DNA of 64,000 nucleotides from assembly GCA_035236585.1 (NCBI GenBank), contig CP141132.1, forward strand, positions 82,326,880 through 82,390,879, given 5' to 3'. Below are positions 12,275-25,800 of the stretch, in pieces (within the stretch, counting starts at the first letter, position 1; each line of letters begins with the position of its first letter). The notes under the pieces are model-generated. The model made no database searches. It saw only the letters and a list, made by a program, of their open reading frames with translations, and was not told the DNA's origin. The position numbers and the translations under genes are program-made. The DNA comes from Warburgia ugandensis (Eukaryota > Streptophyta > Magnoliopsida > Canellales > Canellaceae).

Positions 12275-12740
12275 TTTCCATCCCCGTATTTTACTGCAGT
12301 CATCACAATAGAACTTTATATGGTATTCATGGTTTTATGTTTCTTTTATTCTATCAATTCTTTTTACGCATAAGAGACGCACTGGCGAGGACAGAGTTTA
12401 AGACTTCAAGCATCCATTCACATGCACGCACTTTCTGATCCCAATGACTTTATCTTCTTATCTGAGTCAAAAAATTTGGATTAACCGTTCAATGATAACC
12501 CATCCTGCTGATTCTGTTACAGGTTATCCACAAGAGCTTGTATACAAATTTGAGCAAAGTGGGCCAAACAATAGAGAACAATGATCTTCCTACAACAAGT
12601 TCTTGGATCCTAACATCAGTTCTGACTGGGCCGAAAATGTTAATTTGGCATTCGCCAAGGTCATTAAAGGATTTAGCAAGCACTTATCATCTTGACCCAA
12701 GTAACATCGGCTTCCTATCGGCTTTATCCCTGACATAGGC

Positions 12741-13986
12741 AGTCCTAAAATGGACTACACAAAACAGCCCTGAAACTATTGATTATGGTACGTTAACGTA
12801 GATTTCTCGAACTATTGATCTGATCATTTGTATATCAGCGTGTATTTTTAAGTATACAGGTATAAGAAATTATATCTATCCACATTATCCTATTTTGATA
12901 ATCGCATCCATCACTTCCTAAACCCCATTCAGATTTGATACATGCAACAACTGTTATCATCTATTCAGGAACGTATATAATTAGTGAAAAAGGGAAGATG
13001 GGTATTATCTCCGTATAGAAATAATACTGAAGTTCAAACGGATTATTATCACTAAAGAAAACAACGACGATAATGGATTATTCGGCATGATTCATTTGTC
13101 GGTTGGTCGAATTCGTCAGTTGGAATATCAGATTGACTTTTGCTTTTACATCGCATGATTCTTACCGTGTGGAGCTGCCAATTTGAACCCAGTGACACTT
13201 TCTTCTTTTGTTCCGTTCATAGCAGTGACAAAAACTAGTACATATGATTTAGAACGAGAAAGGAGGCAGAGTCTAATCTTAATCAAGTGGAAAGCATCCC
13301 AAGTAACGTTTTCTAAGAACAGATAAGAAAAAGTGGGAAACCATGCAAAAGTAAAAAGAAAGAAGAAGTTACGTTTTCTAAAGCTTAGTTTAAGGGAATG
13401 AGAACAAGAAGCTTTACAAAAACAAGTATATACTTAGATAACCTTATGAAGACAAAGCACCAACGTGTGTTTCAACCCAAATTCCTTTTCTTGCGTCTAC
13501 TTTTGGCACTTCCTTTGGATCCAAATCCCGGTCACGTTGGTTTCTTTCCTACTAAAGTGATTTGGCTTGGACGCGCTTGCGCCACGAAGGAATCTTTAGA
13601 TTGAGGATATTGGAGATAGTGAATCAAAAGTGGACTGGAAAGAATGGTATGGGAACCACCCGATTGCTTTTCTAGTTCTCTTTTGCTTAAAAAGCTAATA
13701 TGGGTTCATTAATTAATGGGAGGATTGTATAGTTAAACCCAATTAGCTGCATAAATTATAACAATGACAGCAAGTTCTTAGTTCTTAAGAAAAGATTTTC
13801 AAAAAGGTCTGAAAAACTAGTCATATAACTTTTCATAATTGAAAACACCAACTAATCTAATGGATTCTAATATTATGATCTTTTATTCCATACTTTCTAT
13901 GATTTTTATTTTAGGTATTAATAAAAATCCAATGCCCATAGAAAATATAAAACCAAAAATTTCCATTCAAAGCTAATTAATTAGTT
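12741..13986 (+). repeat. Unit B of the tandem duplication, segment 1
   Basis: Matches unit A 7625-8560 in order, starting at tggactacacaaaacagccct. The match includes the block caaaagtggact and the phrase ttaatcaagtg. It ends where the copia element begins at 13987. Confidence 0.85.
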
Positions 13987-14231
13987 TGAAGATAAGTCTT
14001 TGAGAAGATTTTTTTTATATATTCTTATTCTTCAATGAATCTGTGCATATAATATATAAAGTGATGGGTTAATGGTATATATCCTATATTTAAGCTATTG
14101 ACCCTACAACCAAGCTATATGTCTAATGAATCTGTCCACACCTAATTTACAACTATATTATCTCTAAAAAATAGAAAAGAATCCCAAGAATAATTATAAG
14201 AATCATTGACTATCAACCCAATATCTAAACA
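13987..14231 (-). repeat. 3' LTR of the copia element
   Basis: 245 bp, beginning TGTTTAGATATTGGG on the minus strand and similar along its whole length to the LTR at 18610-18847, with scattered substitutions and small indels. Confidence 0.9.
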
Positions 14232-16330
14232 CTCTCCCTCAAATTGGTGCATAGATGTCACACATGCCCAACTTGCCCAAAAACTTTGAGAACACTCAAC
14301 TTGAAACCACCTTGGTAAGGATATTAGCCAACTGATCCTCTGATTGAATCTTAGACAACCCCACAATTTTCTCATCCAACCTCTCCTAAATGAAGAATCT
14401 ATCCACCTCTACATGCTTTGTGTGATCATGTCGAACCGGATTATGAGCAATATCACATGCTGCTTTTTTGTTACAATATAGTCGAATTGCTTGTTTAGGC
14501 AGATGGCACAAATCTCTCAAGAGAAGTCTTGGCCATAATGTTTCACATACTCTAAGTGCCATGCCTTTAAATTCAACCTCTGCACTTGAACATGCAAAAG
14601 CATTTTAACTTTTACTTCTTTATGTAACGAGATTACCCCCTATAAAGGTGAAATAACATAAAGTAGATCACCTATTATCTACTGCTCTAGCCTAGTCAAC
14701 ATCAGTATGTGCATGCACACTAAGATAATCTACATTTATAGTGAATAAAATTCCCTTTCTAGGAGCAAACTTCAGATTTCTCAAAATGTACATAACTGCA
14801 ATCATATGTTGCTCTTGAGGATTATGCATAAACTGGCTAACAATATTCAATGCATATAGGCAAGGTCTGGCCTTGTGTGTATTAAGTACATCAATAGTCC
14901 TACGAGTCTTTAGTATCTCCCTTTATCAACTCGTAGCTGATTAGACTCAATAAATAAATTCAATTCTTCTTTGACTAGTGTATCAACTGGTTAACATGTT
15001 GACATACTAGTTTTCCTATATAAAATCTAAGTTATGTTTTCTTTGAGATAAGAAATATTGCTTTATCAAATTGACAAACTTCGATCCCACGGAAACACAC
15101 CAAGGTCTTTCATTTAGAATTCTTTAGACAAGTAACTTTATAGAGCATTCCTTTCTTCAAGATCATTTTCTGTAACTACCATGTCATCCACATATACAAT
15201 AAGTGCAGTGATCTTACACTACTATTTCTTCAAGAATAAAGCATGGTATGCATTGCTCTAAAAGTAGCCAAAGGCTCTCATAGACTTTGTGAACCTTCTG
15301 AATCATGCTCTCGGAGATTATTTCAACCCATACATCAATTTATTTAATCTTCACAGCTTCAATCAATATATTTCTTATATCATACATCCTAGTGAGAGAT
15401 CTATATAGACTTCTTCAAACAACTCAACATGTAGAAAGGCATTTTTCACATCAAACTATTGTAACAGCAAATCCAAGTTTGCAGCTAGAGACAATAAAAC
15501 TTGAATTGTGTTGATTTTAGCTACATGTGCAAATGTCTCTGTATAATCAATCTCATAGGCATGGGTGTGCCCTTTTGCCACCAATCTTACTTTAAAGCAT
15601 TCCTACTTTATACTTCATAGTATAAACCCATTGACATCTAACTGGTTTCTTTCCTAGTGGACAGTTAACAAGTTTCGAAGTTTTATTTTCTTACAAGGAT
15701 TTCATCTCCTCATTCATAGCGACTTTCCACCTTGGGTCAGCTAAGGCCTTCTGCACACTGTTCGGAATAGATATAGTAGATAATTGATTTCAAATAACTA
15801 AATTGATTCTTACAAATGATGGTTAGGCACACAATGACTTATAGGATATTTAATTTTACTGGAAAGTTTGGGTTCGTATGTGGCTTTAGGGATACCTTTG
15901 GCATGACATGATGGTAGTTGTTTTCTAGATAGTTTAGACACTAAATTGGGAACGTCCTCAGCAAATTATTGGTTTGGCATATCAGTTTCCTATATTACAA
16001 GGGATTCTGATAGAGGTGGAGCCACAACTTCAGTTTTTAGGTGTTAATCAAGGTGTTCATCACCACTTTGCTCCAAAGTTATACCACTCAAATCTAATTT
16101 AGTTGCGTCTTGGTTACCAAGTTCATAGAGTTCCTCTTCTTCAAAAAGTTTCCTTTCTTCAAATATGTGAACATCATAGTCTAGGGTTATAACTTCATCT
16201 TAGCACTCTCCCTAAGGTTCAGGCTTAGAGGAAAAATATATCTAGTCTTCATGAAAACTGCATCCAATATGACAAAAATTACATCCAATATGACAAACAT
16301 TCATCGAGTGAAGGATGATAGCATCGATAC
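14232..16330 (-). pseudogene. Copia reverse transcriptase and RNase H remnant
   Basis: The conceptual minus-strand reading, interrupted by many stops, gives the RT active-site motif YVDDMV (codons at 15183-15194), then RNase H motifs including an SSAEVEFKGMA-like block near 14560-14600, KHVEVDRFFI near 14400-14420 and SEDQLANILTK near 14310-14350. The last sits just before the polypurine tract, as in intact copia polyproteins. No full-length frame survives, so it cannot encode an active enzyme. Confidence 0.85.
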
Positions 16331-16374
16331 CCCTTTTGATACGTAGCAAACCCTAAAAAGGCACACTGCAATGC

Positions 16375-17170
16375 TCAAGGAGTCAACTTCTTGCATTGAT
16401 GCTTATGGAGTTGAACAAATGCTACAATACCAAAGACATGAGAAGGTAAGTTTGGGACGGCTTGAGCAATAACCGCTTTAGTGAGAGCCTGGAATGGTGT
16501 TTGGAAATCAATAGTGCTGGAGGGTACTCGGTTGAATAACACACTACATAAGTAAGTGCTTCTCCCGAATAGGATAACGTCATGTGGGCTTCTATAAATA
16601 AAGCATGGACAACCACCAAAAAATGACAATTTTTTTCCTCAACCAACCCATTCTGTTGGGTTGTATAAGAACGAATAGTTTGACGAATAGTTTCGTATGC
16701 TTCTAAATACTGTTGAAATTTAGAACTCAAATATTTGCCTCCATTGTCACTACGAAGAGCCAAAACATGTGTATTGTACCAAATATATGAACCATTTTAT
16801 GAACATTTTGAAATAATAAGTTCACTTCACTTTTGGACTTTATCAAGCACACCCAAGTCATCCTGGTACAATCATTAATAAGAGTAACAAACCTATATGA
16901 TCCACCCAAGCTAGTGACTTTAGATGGACTCCAAATATCATAATGTATAATCATAAAAGGAACTGAACTTTTATTTAAAATTAATAGAAATGATGCACCA
17001 TGGATCTTTTCAAGTTCACAAATATCACATCGGAAACTAGAAATATCAAATTTTGCAAATAAACTATGAAATAACTTTTTAAGGTAACCAAAGGAAGTGT
17101 GCCCCATATATCGAGGCCATAACCAATTGTTAGATTTCTTCTTTTCCCCCTTAGAACTATCCACCATCAA
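16375..17170 (-). pseudogene. Copia GAG-pre-integrase and integrase remnant
   Basis: Two overlapping minus frames (16727-17170 and 16422-16763) carry GHTSFGYLKKL and CDICELEKIHGASF (GAG-pre-integrase with a CxxC pair), then the integrase core with DIWSP, VTLINDCTRMTW and LRSDNGGKY. TQQNGLVEEKN matches the family hallmark around the catalytic Glu. A frameshift near 16740 separates them. Confidence 0.88.
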
Positions 17171-17309
17171 TTATTAACATAACTTATCCAAACTCTTTGA
17201 CACCAAGTCCAAGTAATATAGTTTCCTCACCTAACACCACAACCAATTGTTTGCCTCGTTCATATGTTCTTAAACACACAAGATTCAAGCCAAAAAATCA
17301 TAACACATA

Positions 17310-17729
17310 TTAAGGCAATGGTGATTTGGGAAACTTACTAAAGATTATAACCCAAAGATGGAACAAATAAACAAAATCTAAATTCAAAGTATCAATGAGG
17401 GACAAAGACCCTTCCCCAATAATAGGGCCCAAGGTACCATTGGTAGTGGAATTTTTTTTTTTTTGTGAGGACAATTTAAAGGGTAAGACTTTTCTAGAAT
17501 CAAATATCATATGATTTGTAACACCAAAATCAATTATCCACGCACTAGTAGAAACAAGTATAGACATATTCAAAACCTTACCACCATTACCTGCAGCTGC
17601 TACCAGTGCTGAGGATTTTTTAGCATCATTATCCTCTATCTTTGTTTCAACAACCGCAGCAGTGGAGGTCTTCTTGGAATTCCTCTTCCATGGATCGTGG
17701 CTGTGATCAAACAATTCTAGATACTCCAC
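17310..17729 (-). pseudogene. Copia aspartic protease region remnant
   Basis: The minus frame contains WIIDFGVTNHM, the counterpart of the copia protease motif with D-S-G altered to D-F-G, next to a lysine-rich gag tail. The changed residue beside the catalytic Asp and the loss of flanking frames indicate an inactive copy. Confidence 0.75.
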
Positions 17730-18593
17730 AATTTCAAAGCAGCAGTTTTAGTATGACAAGTTTGATCATAGTGAGCATAATTATAGGTATATTTGTTAGC
17801 ACCATTAGCGGTCTTAGAATGATTGGATCTTGTTCAACTGTACTAGTTTTGAGGAGACTAGTTCTGATTGGACCAATTTTGAGTCACCATGGCTATAGCT
17901 TTAGAATTTTCAGGTTCTCCATTCATCATTGCATGTCAAACAGATTCATAGCTTATAAGTGCATAACATTCTTCTAATTCAAAAATAGGATCCTTTCTCA
18001 AAATTTCACCACAAATTTATTCGAATTCACTATCTAATCTACCTTAGTCGCTAAACAGATTTTCAGTAAGATGCAACATCTTCCTCACTCTCCATGATCA
18101 CCTTATCACAATGATCCATTTCACCAAATATTTTGATTAATTCTCCATAATACATAGAAAGTGTTCTACCATTTTGTCTGGTAGAGAAAGCCCTCTAATT
18201 CAAGATAAAAATGTGTAATTTATTTGCTTTATCATAAAAAGCTTTAAAAAGATCTTTCCAATTATATCTCAAGCGGTAGGTTGGTGAATGTATCTCTTCA
18301 TAATTTTTGGGGACATAAACATCAACAGCCATCTCTTGACTTTTTGATTGTCTACATACCACTTCTCATATCCATCATCTTTTTCGATAGGTGGCTCTCA
18401 ATTACCACAAATAAATGAGAGTGTCTCCTTCTCAACAATATGCAACTCCATGATTTGAGACCCCATATCATGATTTGTCTCATTGAGTACACTTTTTGCA
18501 TTGAATGATGAACCTTCTAATTGTATAACAATAAGAACAAACTTTGACCCAGAACCTTCAAAATATGACTTGCCCATGGTATCAAGTTTCATT
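17730..18593 (-). pseudogene. Copia gag remnant
   Basis: The first part of the element after the primer-binding site. A minus open frame at 18398-18667 reads KSYFEGSGSKFVLIVIQLEG followed by MGSQIMELHIVEKE, the degraded equivalent of the L-x-G-x-N-Y-x-x-W-S start typical of plant copia gag. The rest is interrupted by stops. Confidence 0.65.
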
Positions 18594-18609
18594 GCTCTAA
18601 TACCAAGTT

Positions 18610-18847
18610 TGAAGTCTTTGAGAAGAATTTTTTTTTTATTCTTATTCTTCAATAAATTTGTACACATACGTATATAGAGTGGGGTTAATAGTATAAGTTC
18701 TATATTTAAGCTACTGACCCTACAATCAAGTTATCTATCTAATGAATATGTCCACACCTAATTTATAGCTATAATATCTTTAAAAAATAAGAAAGAATCC
18801 TAAGAATAATTATAAGAATAGTCAACTATCAACCCAATATTTCAACA
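18610..18847 (-). repeat. 5' LTR of the copia element
   Basis: 238 bp, beginning TGTTGAAATATTGGG and ending ACTTCA on the minus strand. It is followed directly by the primer-binding-like sequence. Confidence 0.9.
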
Positions 18848-19840
18848 TAATTTGCTAAGGTACTTGTATTAAATTGGACCATAGATAGGGAACATTTGAA
18901 GACTCATAGGTACTATTTCTATATTTTTTTAATAAAATAATTTGAATGTTTGGTAAAAATTATATTTGAATACATGGTTTCCTTCTTAATTTTCCTTTGT
19001 TAGATATCAATTAAATAAAGAATACATAAACTAACATGATTCAAGAAAGATATTACTTGTAGGTTGCATTTGGATAGTGGATTCCATAAGTTAAAAAAGA
19101 AGAAGAAGAAAAAGATGTAAAGGAACTCACAAGAGCAAAGAGATTACATTTCTTTACATTGGGTTGAAAATGTTCAAAGTACTTTTTGAAATTAGGGAGT
19201 GATATAATGGTTTCTATTTTTTATTCATTGGTCCCTTGCTAATGCTATGAATAGTTGTAACTCTAGGTGAGTCTAAATTTATGAAGATCCAAATATGTCA
19301 TAATATTGCCTATGACTTAGATATTATATGTTTCAAAATTTCCATGCAATTATATGATCCTACTTACTTTTTTCTTGAACTATAAAATGAACAGTCAAAA
19401 GTATCATCCTCCATTTTATAACTAAAAGAAGTAATGATTAGGATCTTCTAATGGATGAGAAGTTTGGGTCATGACCCATCTAAGTCAAAAGGCTAATATT
19501 ATGAACCAATTGGATCTTAATTAATCATTGCTTAGCTAAGTTATAGTTGTGCCTACTATCAAGGGGTTAATGGATCAAAAGTAGACATGTCGTCTTGGCT
19601 TTTCTGGTATCTCTAGATAACAATATGATTCTTATCCGTCCAAATGTCAACACCTCCATTTCGTATTCTCTTTCCCACCAAAAAGCAGTTAAAAATTGGC
19701 ATCCTTTTTCTTCATTCTCACTAGAACCTTCATCTCTCCATTCTTTTCATCATCTTTTTCTTCTCTATCTCCATTTTCTTCATCAATTGCTTCCCTTTAA
19801 TCTTGTTGTTTTCTTCATTATCTTAACACCCTATTTCATG
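18848..19840 (+). repeat. Unit B of the tandem duplication, segment 2
   Basis: Continues the match to unit A 8850-9780: gaatgtttggt, gcatttgg-tagtgg, tctctatctccattttcttcatcaa-tgcttccctt, then atcttaaca. It is interrupted at 19841 by an LTR-type insertion. Confidence 0.8.
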
Positions 19841-22800
19841 TGAAAAGTGATAAGTGTTCAATTTTGTATCAAAAGAACCTAGCTATTGCCCATGTGTTAT
19901 AAAATATGGTGTTATTTCTAAGGTTTTTCTGAAATTTTGTAACACACGTATTTCTAACCTTAATAATTCAAAAGTTTGATATTTTGCATGTTTAGAAGCT
20001 ATTCCATAATAAGTATATGAATCATCATAAATTTTTATGATTTAATTATTATTATTATTTTTAATTCTATAGAAAGTGAGAAGATGATCCAACGGCCTAT
20101 ATTGTGCTTAGTGGACTTTTTTGTGGGTCAAGCTATGTGGTTAGCTCGCTGTGGGTACAAGGGGCGGTGTGCCCTTGGCCAGGGCTATGCATGCCCCTAC
20201 TCGAGGTGTGGGGCAGAGCCCCGAGAAGAAATTAGAATAAAGGAAAGGTGATTAAAATGATCCAGGCAACAAGTCATGCATGTCCTCCACTTTGCATGAG
20301 AATTGGAGCTATACATGAGATTTTCTAGTATAACTAGAAAACGTAAGGAAGCCAAGCTACTCAAGCCTTGAAGACACTCAAGTCACAAAGGAATGAGACA
20401 TCAAAGTGAGCCATGAATCCATGGATGAATGCTACATGGAACACACAATTGGAGCATCAAAACATGCAACTATCCTATGTTAAAAGTGTGATTTTTAAGA
20501 GATTTTGAGATTCAATTGTAAAAGATAAGATAAACATGCATTGAAGGACTCGTCAAGAGAGAAAACCTCACTTTCCTAATCCATTTTCAAACCTTTTCCA
20601 CCATATAAACTTAGGGTTACACATTTTTTACTTAAGGAAGCAGTCACCTTCCTAGAAGGTGATGCCTCTCCCTTGCTTAGTTATTAATTTTGATGGTTTT
20701 CTAATTACGAAACCCTAGATCTATCCTCATTCAAAGCACATCAAACCCTAGGTTTTTCCTAACATTTTCACCTCATTTTTTATCCTTTTTCTCTCTCCAT
20801 TCTAGCAAATCACCATCCAATTAAGAGGGGAGGAGTTCCACACCTCCTTACTTAGAAAAAGACGCATCCCTCTCCTCTTAAATTAGAAACCAAACATGTC
20901 ACCTCTTATATCATCACTCCACCTCATCTTCCACCTAACTTTCCTCTTTCACTCTCTACCTGTAACATCCCTAATTTTTAAATCCCAATTTGAGTGAATT
21001 TTAAAAAATATTAAATTGGGATAAAAAGAAAGTAGTAAAATTTTATATTTTTAGAGTTTTATGAGTAGAAAACTTGATAGATATCAAATCAATTATTGAA
21101 ACCTCCATAATTGAATTACACTCAGAAAGATAATTCCAATGACACAAATTTTGTTAAAATTGAAGTTCGGATGAAAAAGATTTTTAAATTCGAACATTAA
21201 GTAAAAAAAAATCAAACATCAAAAGGGAGGTGTTGTTGTTTGTTTAATTTTTCCTAAAATAACCTTAGATTAACATTTTATTAGATTGTTTAATTAAGTA
21301 ATTTTATAATTTTAAGTTAATTTTAGCTCTAATCGATCATTCGATAGTTAATTCAAAAAAGTTAACGATCAGATGATCGTTATAACTAATTAGATATATA
21401 ATTTAGATAATTCTAATTTAGTATTTTTTTTGTAGGTAATTCAAAATAATTTGGACGGCTTAGATAGACTTAATCGGTGTAGATCATTGAAGTGATTGGA
21501 TGGACCCACATCAGAAGAGATTATTGCTTAAACTAAGTATTTAAGTGGGTTGCAAACAATGAAGAGGGAAACAAGGAAGAAACAATAGAGAAGAAACATG
21601 GAGCTGAAAGGAACCTAAAAAAATGCAAGTTGCAAAGTTTGGATGTTAAATGTAGTTGAGAGAGGAATGGCTGAGAGTTTTGGTTTTTTTTATTTTTATT
21701 TTTTTAACGGGGTTTGGACAAATAGAGGGGGTGGATGGATTGTTCCTCTCCCACCCTTTCTCCTTCGCTAGACCTAGCATCTCTACATCAACGCACCAGA
21801 TAGCACACCGCTTGAGCCTTTCCTCTGTTGCCCTCTTCCTATCTCCTCTCACTTTTCTGTCTCTCATCATCGGCCATGCCAGACCATACCGGTCGCCCAA
21901 GTTCTCCTCCCCATCTTCTTTGTTTTTTCACCTGGTCTTTTCCTATAGCTAGCCAAACCGAAGCTCTCTTGCTCCACCCAAACCGCACGGCATAGGAACC
22001 CCTCTTCTTCACCGCAATCTCTCCATCTCATTCTCTCTTTTCGTTTGCACTTTTTCCCTATTTCTAGCATCATAGCCTAGACCAACCCCAGCCACTTTTT
22101 CACCCGCATGACAACCATCGATCGACCTTAGGCTACATGCATCAACTCTAGCAATCTCCCCTGTTTCTGATCTCACGGGCTTTTCATTGACTGTTTGGTA
22201 CCCATCTCCTAGTCTGGTACCCATCGTTCAGCCCTTCTTACTCTTGTTCATCATCTACCCAGCAGAACCTAGGCCCACATTACCCCCTCTCTATCCTTCT
22301 TTTCTTATTCGGCCTAGGGATAGGCTTTCTCAGAAATTCATCTTCTTCTCTGAGATTTGATCGTCTCCCTCTATTACTAGCACCATTCACCCCTCCTATA
22401 TTCCCTCTCATATTCCCTTATTCCCCCTATCACGAGTTGCAACCCCATTTCGCACTCTCTCCTTCACCAATCCCTCCTCTGCCCAGATCAACTCGAGCCA
22501 CCTCTTCTCCCTATGCACTAGCCAGCATCCCTTCTCTAGCACTTTTTGTCATCTCCTATGTTCAAAGCAAAACCCCAGATCCATCACCCAGGCATGGTTT
22601 TCTACTGGGCGGTGATAGATCGTGTGATTTTGGCTCCTCACCTCACTCTTCCTTTCTCCCTTGATCCACAGGAAAAACCCAACTCCTCTTGTTTCTTACT
22701 GGTTTCTCCCTTCGCCAGCATCTTCTCTGGTGCACCTAACTATCCTCCTCGATAGCCCCTTTTTCCCAGTTAAAAGAAAACAGAAACGGAATAAAATTCC

Positions 22801-25800
22801 ATTTATGTCCTTTGGTCTTTAGTTATAATGGCATTTGCATCCCAGATTTAATTACCATTGTGCCCTATTTTATCCTCATTCTATTTTATTCATGTTTTGA
22901 CTATCCAAGGACTGTGCTATCTCGGGCAATTATTTGGCTTATTTTGTGTTGTAATTAATTAAAACCTATCGTGACTAGCTACGTGACATAACAGTCAAAT
23001 AGGGAAGTTATCTTTATATTTGCCATTTACTTTCATTTCTTGCTTACTTAAATTTAGAATTTTGTTTACTCATGGAATGCTTAATGAACTTGAATTTTAT
23101 TTCTATCAAATTGCAATTAAAATTTATGTAAACTCCATCCTTTCAAGTTGAGTCCTCGTAGGCTCTACCCGGACTTTCATGAGCTAGACTACAATAGTCG
23201 TACACTTGCTAAAAACTCAACACGTGTTGTTTTGATAACAACACCCCTCCTCCATCTTTTTATTAAGTGCTGTCACTTGACATAGAATGAAGAGAGAAGA
23301 GAGAGGGGGAGGAAGAGAAAAGAGAGAAGGAGGAGGAGGAGGAGACAGTCGCCGGCAATGGCATGGATGCTGGCGAAATGCGTGAAAAGCCGGTGAAAGG
23401 GGGAGAAAAATGACATTTTCAGGTGACTAGATTCTAGGGCATTATCAAGAGAAATGACGGCTCAGATTAGTGATCTGAGCCAATCATTTTCTTCTTCATG
23501 ATCTCATGAACCAAAGGCCTCAAGAATCACCACGATTGGGATAGTAATGAGAGAGGATCAGGCATAGAAGTTGACACCGGCAAGTAGCAAAAAGCCAATG
23601 ACCAGCAACCATTTTCTTTTTTTTTTCTTTTTTTTTGGTTTTTCAACATCAAACAAAGTTAGATCACCACCAAATTTTAGGGGAGTAAAGGTGAGCTCTG
23701 ATCTATAGACCCTTTTGAGGAATTAGAGATCCGACAAAAAATGGGCCATAAGTGACGATTGCTCCAGTCAAGATCTTCGGCTATGGTTGATCAATGCTAA
23801 TGACTTGTTAGAATGTTATGAAAATCATGTCCTAGGCATATTTTGGTATGATCTACACCACAGAGAGGTCAGATCTTTAATCAAGGATCATTTGACCATC
23901 TAATTTAGATGCGTGTGAGATCAAGAATTCATGAGATGAGATCATCATATCTAAACTGTCCATTGCGATCCTTGTGATGCATAGATCCATATCGATGTGA
24001 GGTATATTGGATTTGAGACATTAGTGAGATGATCTAATTGATCTTGATCAATGACTAAGATCAATCGATGATTTAGATGTGGAATTGGATCAAGTTTGAT
24101 GATCCATTCTGTTCAAATGAATCATTGAGATAATATGAATAAAAAATTATTGATTTATTTTATGATCTGGGATGATCAGGTAGAGAAATGTCTTAAATCA
24201 ATATGGACATCTTTGATCGGGCACATTCAAGGCAATCGATTAACGATCCAGCAACACAAATAACTAGATATCTTTAGATGGATCTACATGAGGTAGGATT
24301 ATCATCCTAACCTCTTGATTTTATTGATTTAACTATAATTAGATAAATTTAAGCACGTAATAGTGCCCGATTGGTTGATTAATTGATAAATTACTTGGGA
24401 TTGATATGATTTGAGCCTAATAGCTTTGAAATATGCAGGGCATAATTAACATGAGGAACTAGATGGTTATAAGTGGGCCGATTCAGTATGATTTGAATAA
24501 TTAGCCAATTAGGCGAGCCCCACCTTGAGATTCTATGGTCGGAAACCATTGGCTTGACTTGAGTATGATATATTGAAATACGAAAACATAAGATTGCATA
24601 TTTAAGAATCCAACTTAGATAATTGCATATTTAAGAATCCAACTTAGATAATTTGGATTCTAAGTGTGACCTGGATGTGATATGTATCTAGGTGATGGGA
24701 CTATGGCAGACTAAGCTAAATTTAGAGTTCGACTGATTTGAGAGGTACAAATGAATGGTTCTTCGTCTGAGGTATGTGACTACATTTAATATTCTTATAA
24801 TTTTATAAATCATGATTGTTCACTTGATGGCCCTATTCACATGGACAGTTTGATGAAAGGATATGTATGCCAACCTTATGATTCTCCTGAGATTATCATT
24901 CAGCATGCGTTGTAGATGTTGATACTATCTTTGCTATTTACATGATTCATGCACTATTCTTGATACATTATATGCTACCTCAATTTGCATTATTTGAGGA
25001 TGTTATATGCGAATTTTTTATGCATGCTTATCGATACATTAAAATACCTTATTGACTTGATTTTATTGGGGATAATTGTGCATGGATTTCTAATATTCGA
25101 GTTTGTGTTTTCATTGATTTATGACCAGTGTTTCTACCCGATGGATGTTATGCTATGAAGTTTGTAGGGCTAACTACCCGCCCCTTGAGTATATTGATAT
25201 ATATTATAGACACTCACCTTGATATGTGGGCAAACTGCGTGCAGTTTGTGGTATTCATGGGTAGGTCATTCACGCACATCCGACCATCGCCCATGCATGG
25301 AAGATACTAGTCTACCATTTTGATGTTGACGGTGAGGGGCAATGGTTTATCCCTCGGAGTGGTTGCCACTGCAACATAGCAATCCATACACTTATTATGT
25401 ATGCTCATGTAGTATTACATAGGGGGATGTTTATATATGATACACCCACAGCGTGATGACACACCCTCAGGGTGAAGCCGATGTGGGAAACCAGATGTAG
25501 GCAAGCCTACGACCTAAGCGAGCGACCTAGTATGTGAGCTATAAGTGAGGGGCCCAGGGATTGGTATGAGTACTCATGACTAAATATGAGAGTGTGGTGG
25601 GACAATTGAGGGACATGATTGTCTTGCATGCTCTATCATTCATGATATGCATTCATGCCTTGATATAATGGATTTGATTGTATTTGACTCTACCGATTTC
25701 ATAAGTACTTATTATCCATGTTGTGCATGCCATGATATTTGGTTATGATACTTCTACGTTTTATGTGCCGGAATCATATCTTCTTCATCGGTTATTGTAT

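Larger units (their letters stand above)
7565..12740 (+). repeat. Unit A of a large diverged tandem duplication
   Basis: This roughly 5.2-kb segment recurs in order and orientation as unit B (12741-42790) once the transposons in B are set aside. Anchors: tggactacacagaacagccct (7630) matches 12750; tgatacatgcaacaactgtt (7812) matches 12937; ctctatctccattttcttcatcaa (9630) matches 19765; the 290-bp repeats (9971) match 27823 and 39883; gcatcagttcagctgagac (11581) matches 41457; ttgtattcaacaaccac (12121) matches 42120. The copies differ by many substitutions and small indels. The left boundary is soft: similarity fades near 7565. No known protein family is recognised in the unit. Confidence 0.85.
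13987..18847 (-). mobile_element. Degenerate full-length Ty1/copia retrotransposon
   Basis: Two LTRs (13987-14231 and 18610-18847) in TG...CA form flank a decayed minus-strand polyprotein. From right to left come a primer-binding-like site just inside the 5' LTR (TTGGTATTAGAGC, about 18594-18606), gag, protease, integrase, reverse transcriptase, RNase H and a polypurine tract (TTTGAGGGAGAG, 14232-14243). The domain order PR-IN-RT-RH is diagnostic of copia. Flanking 5-mers are TAGTT (13982-13986) and TAATT (18848-18852), a target duplication with one mismatch. Stops and frameshifts break every domain. Unit A keeps an uninterrupted version of the site near 8850. Confidence 0.92.

Noticed and set aside
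12489..12738. Facing 60-66-codon frames conserved between units A (12489-12738) and B (42492-42777)
   Set aside because: Frames on both strands persist because the DNA is homologous. Translations diverge by frameshift and no family is recognised, so coding is not supported.
21646..22755. Cluster of short frames on both strands that might be a gene
   Set aside because: The frames overlap, have no consistent splice chain or known domains, and lie inside an LTR-type element. Noted as worth a search but not called.
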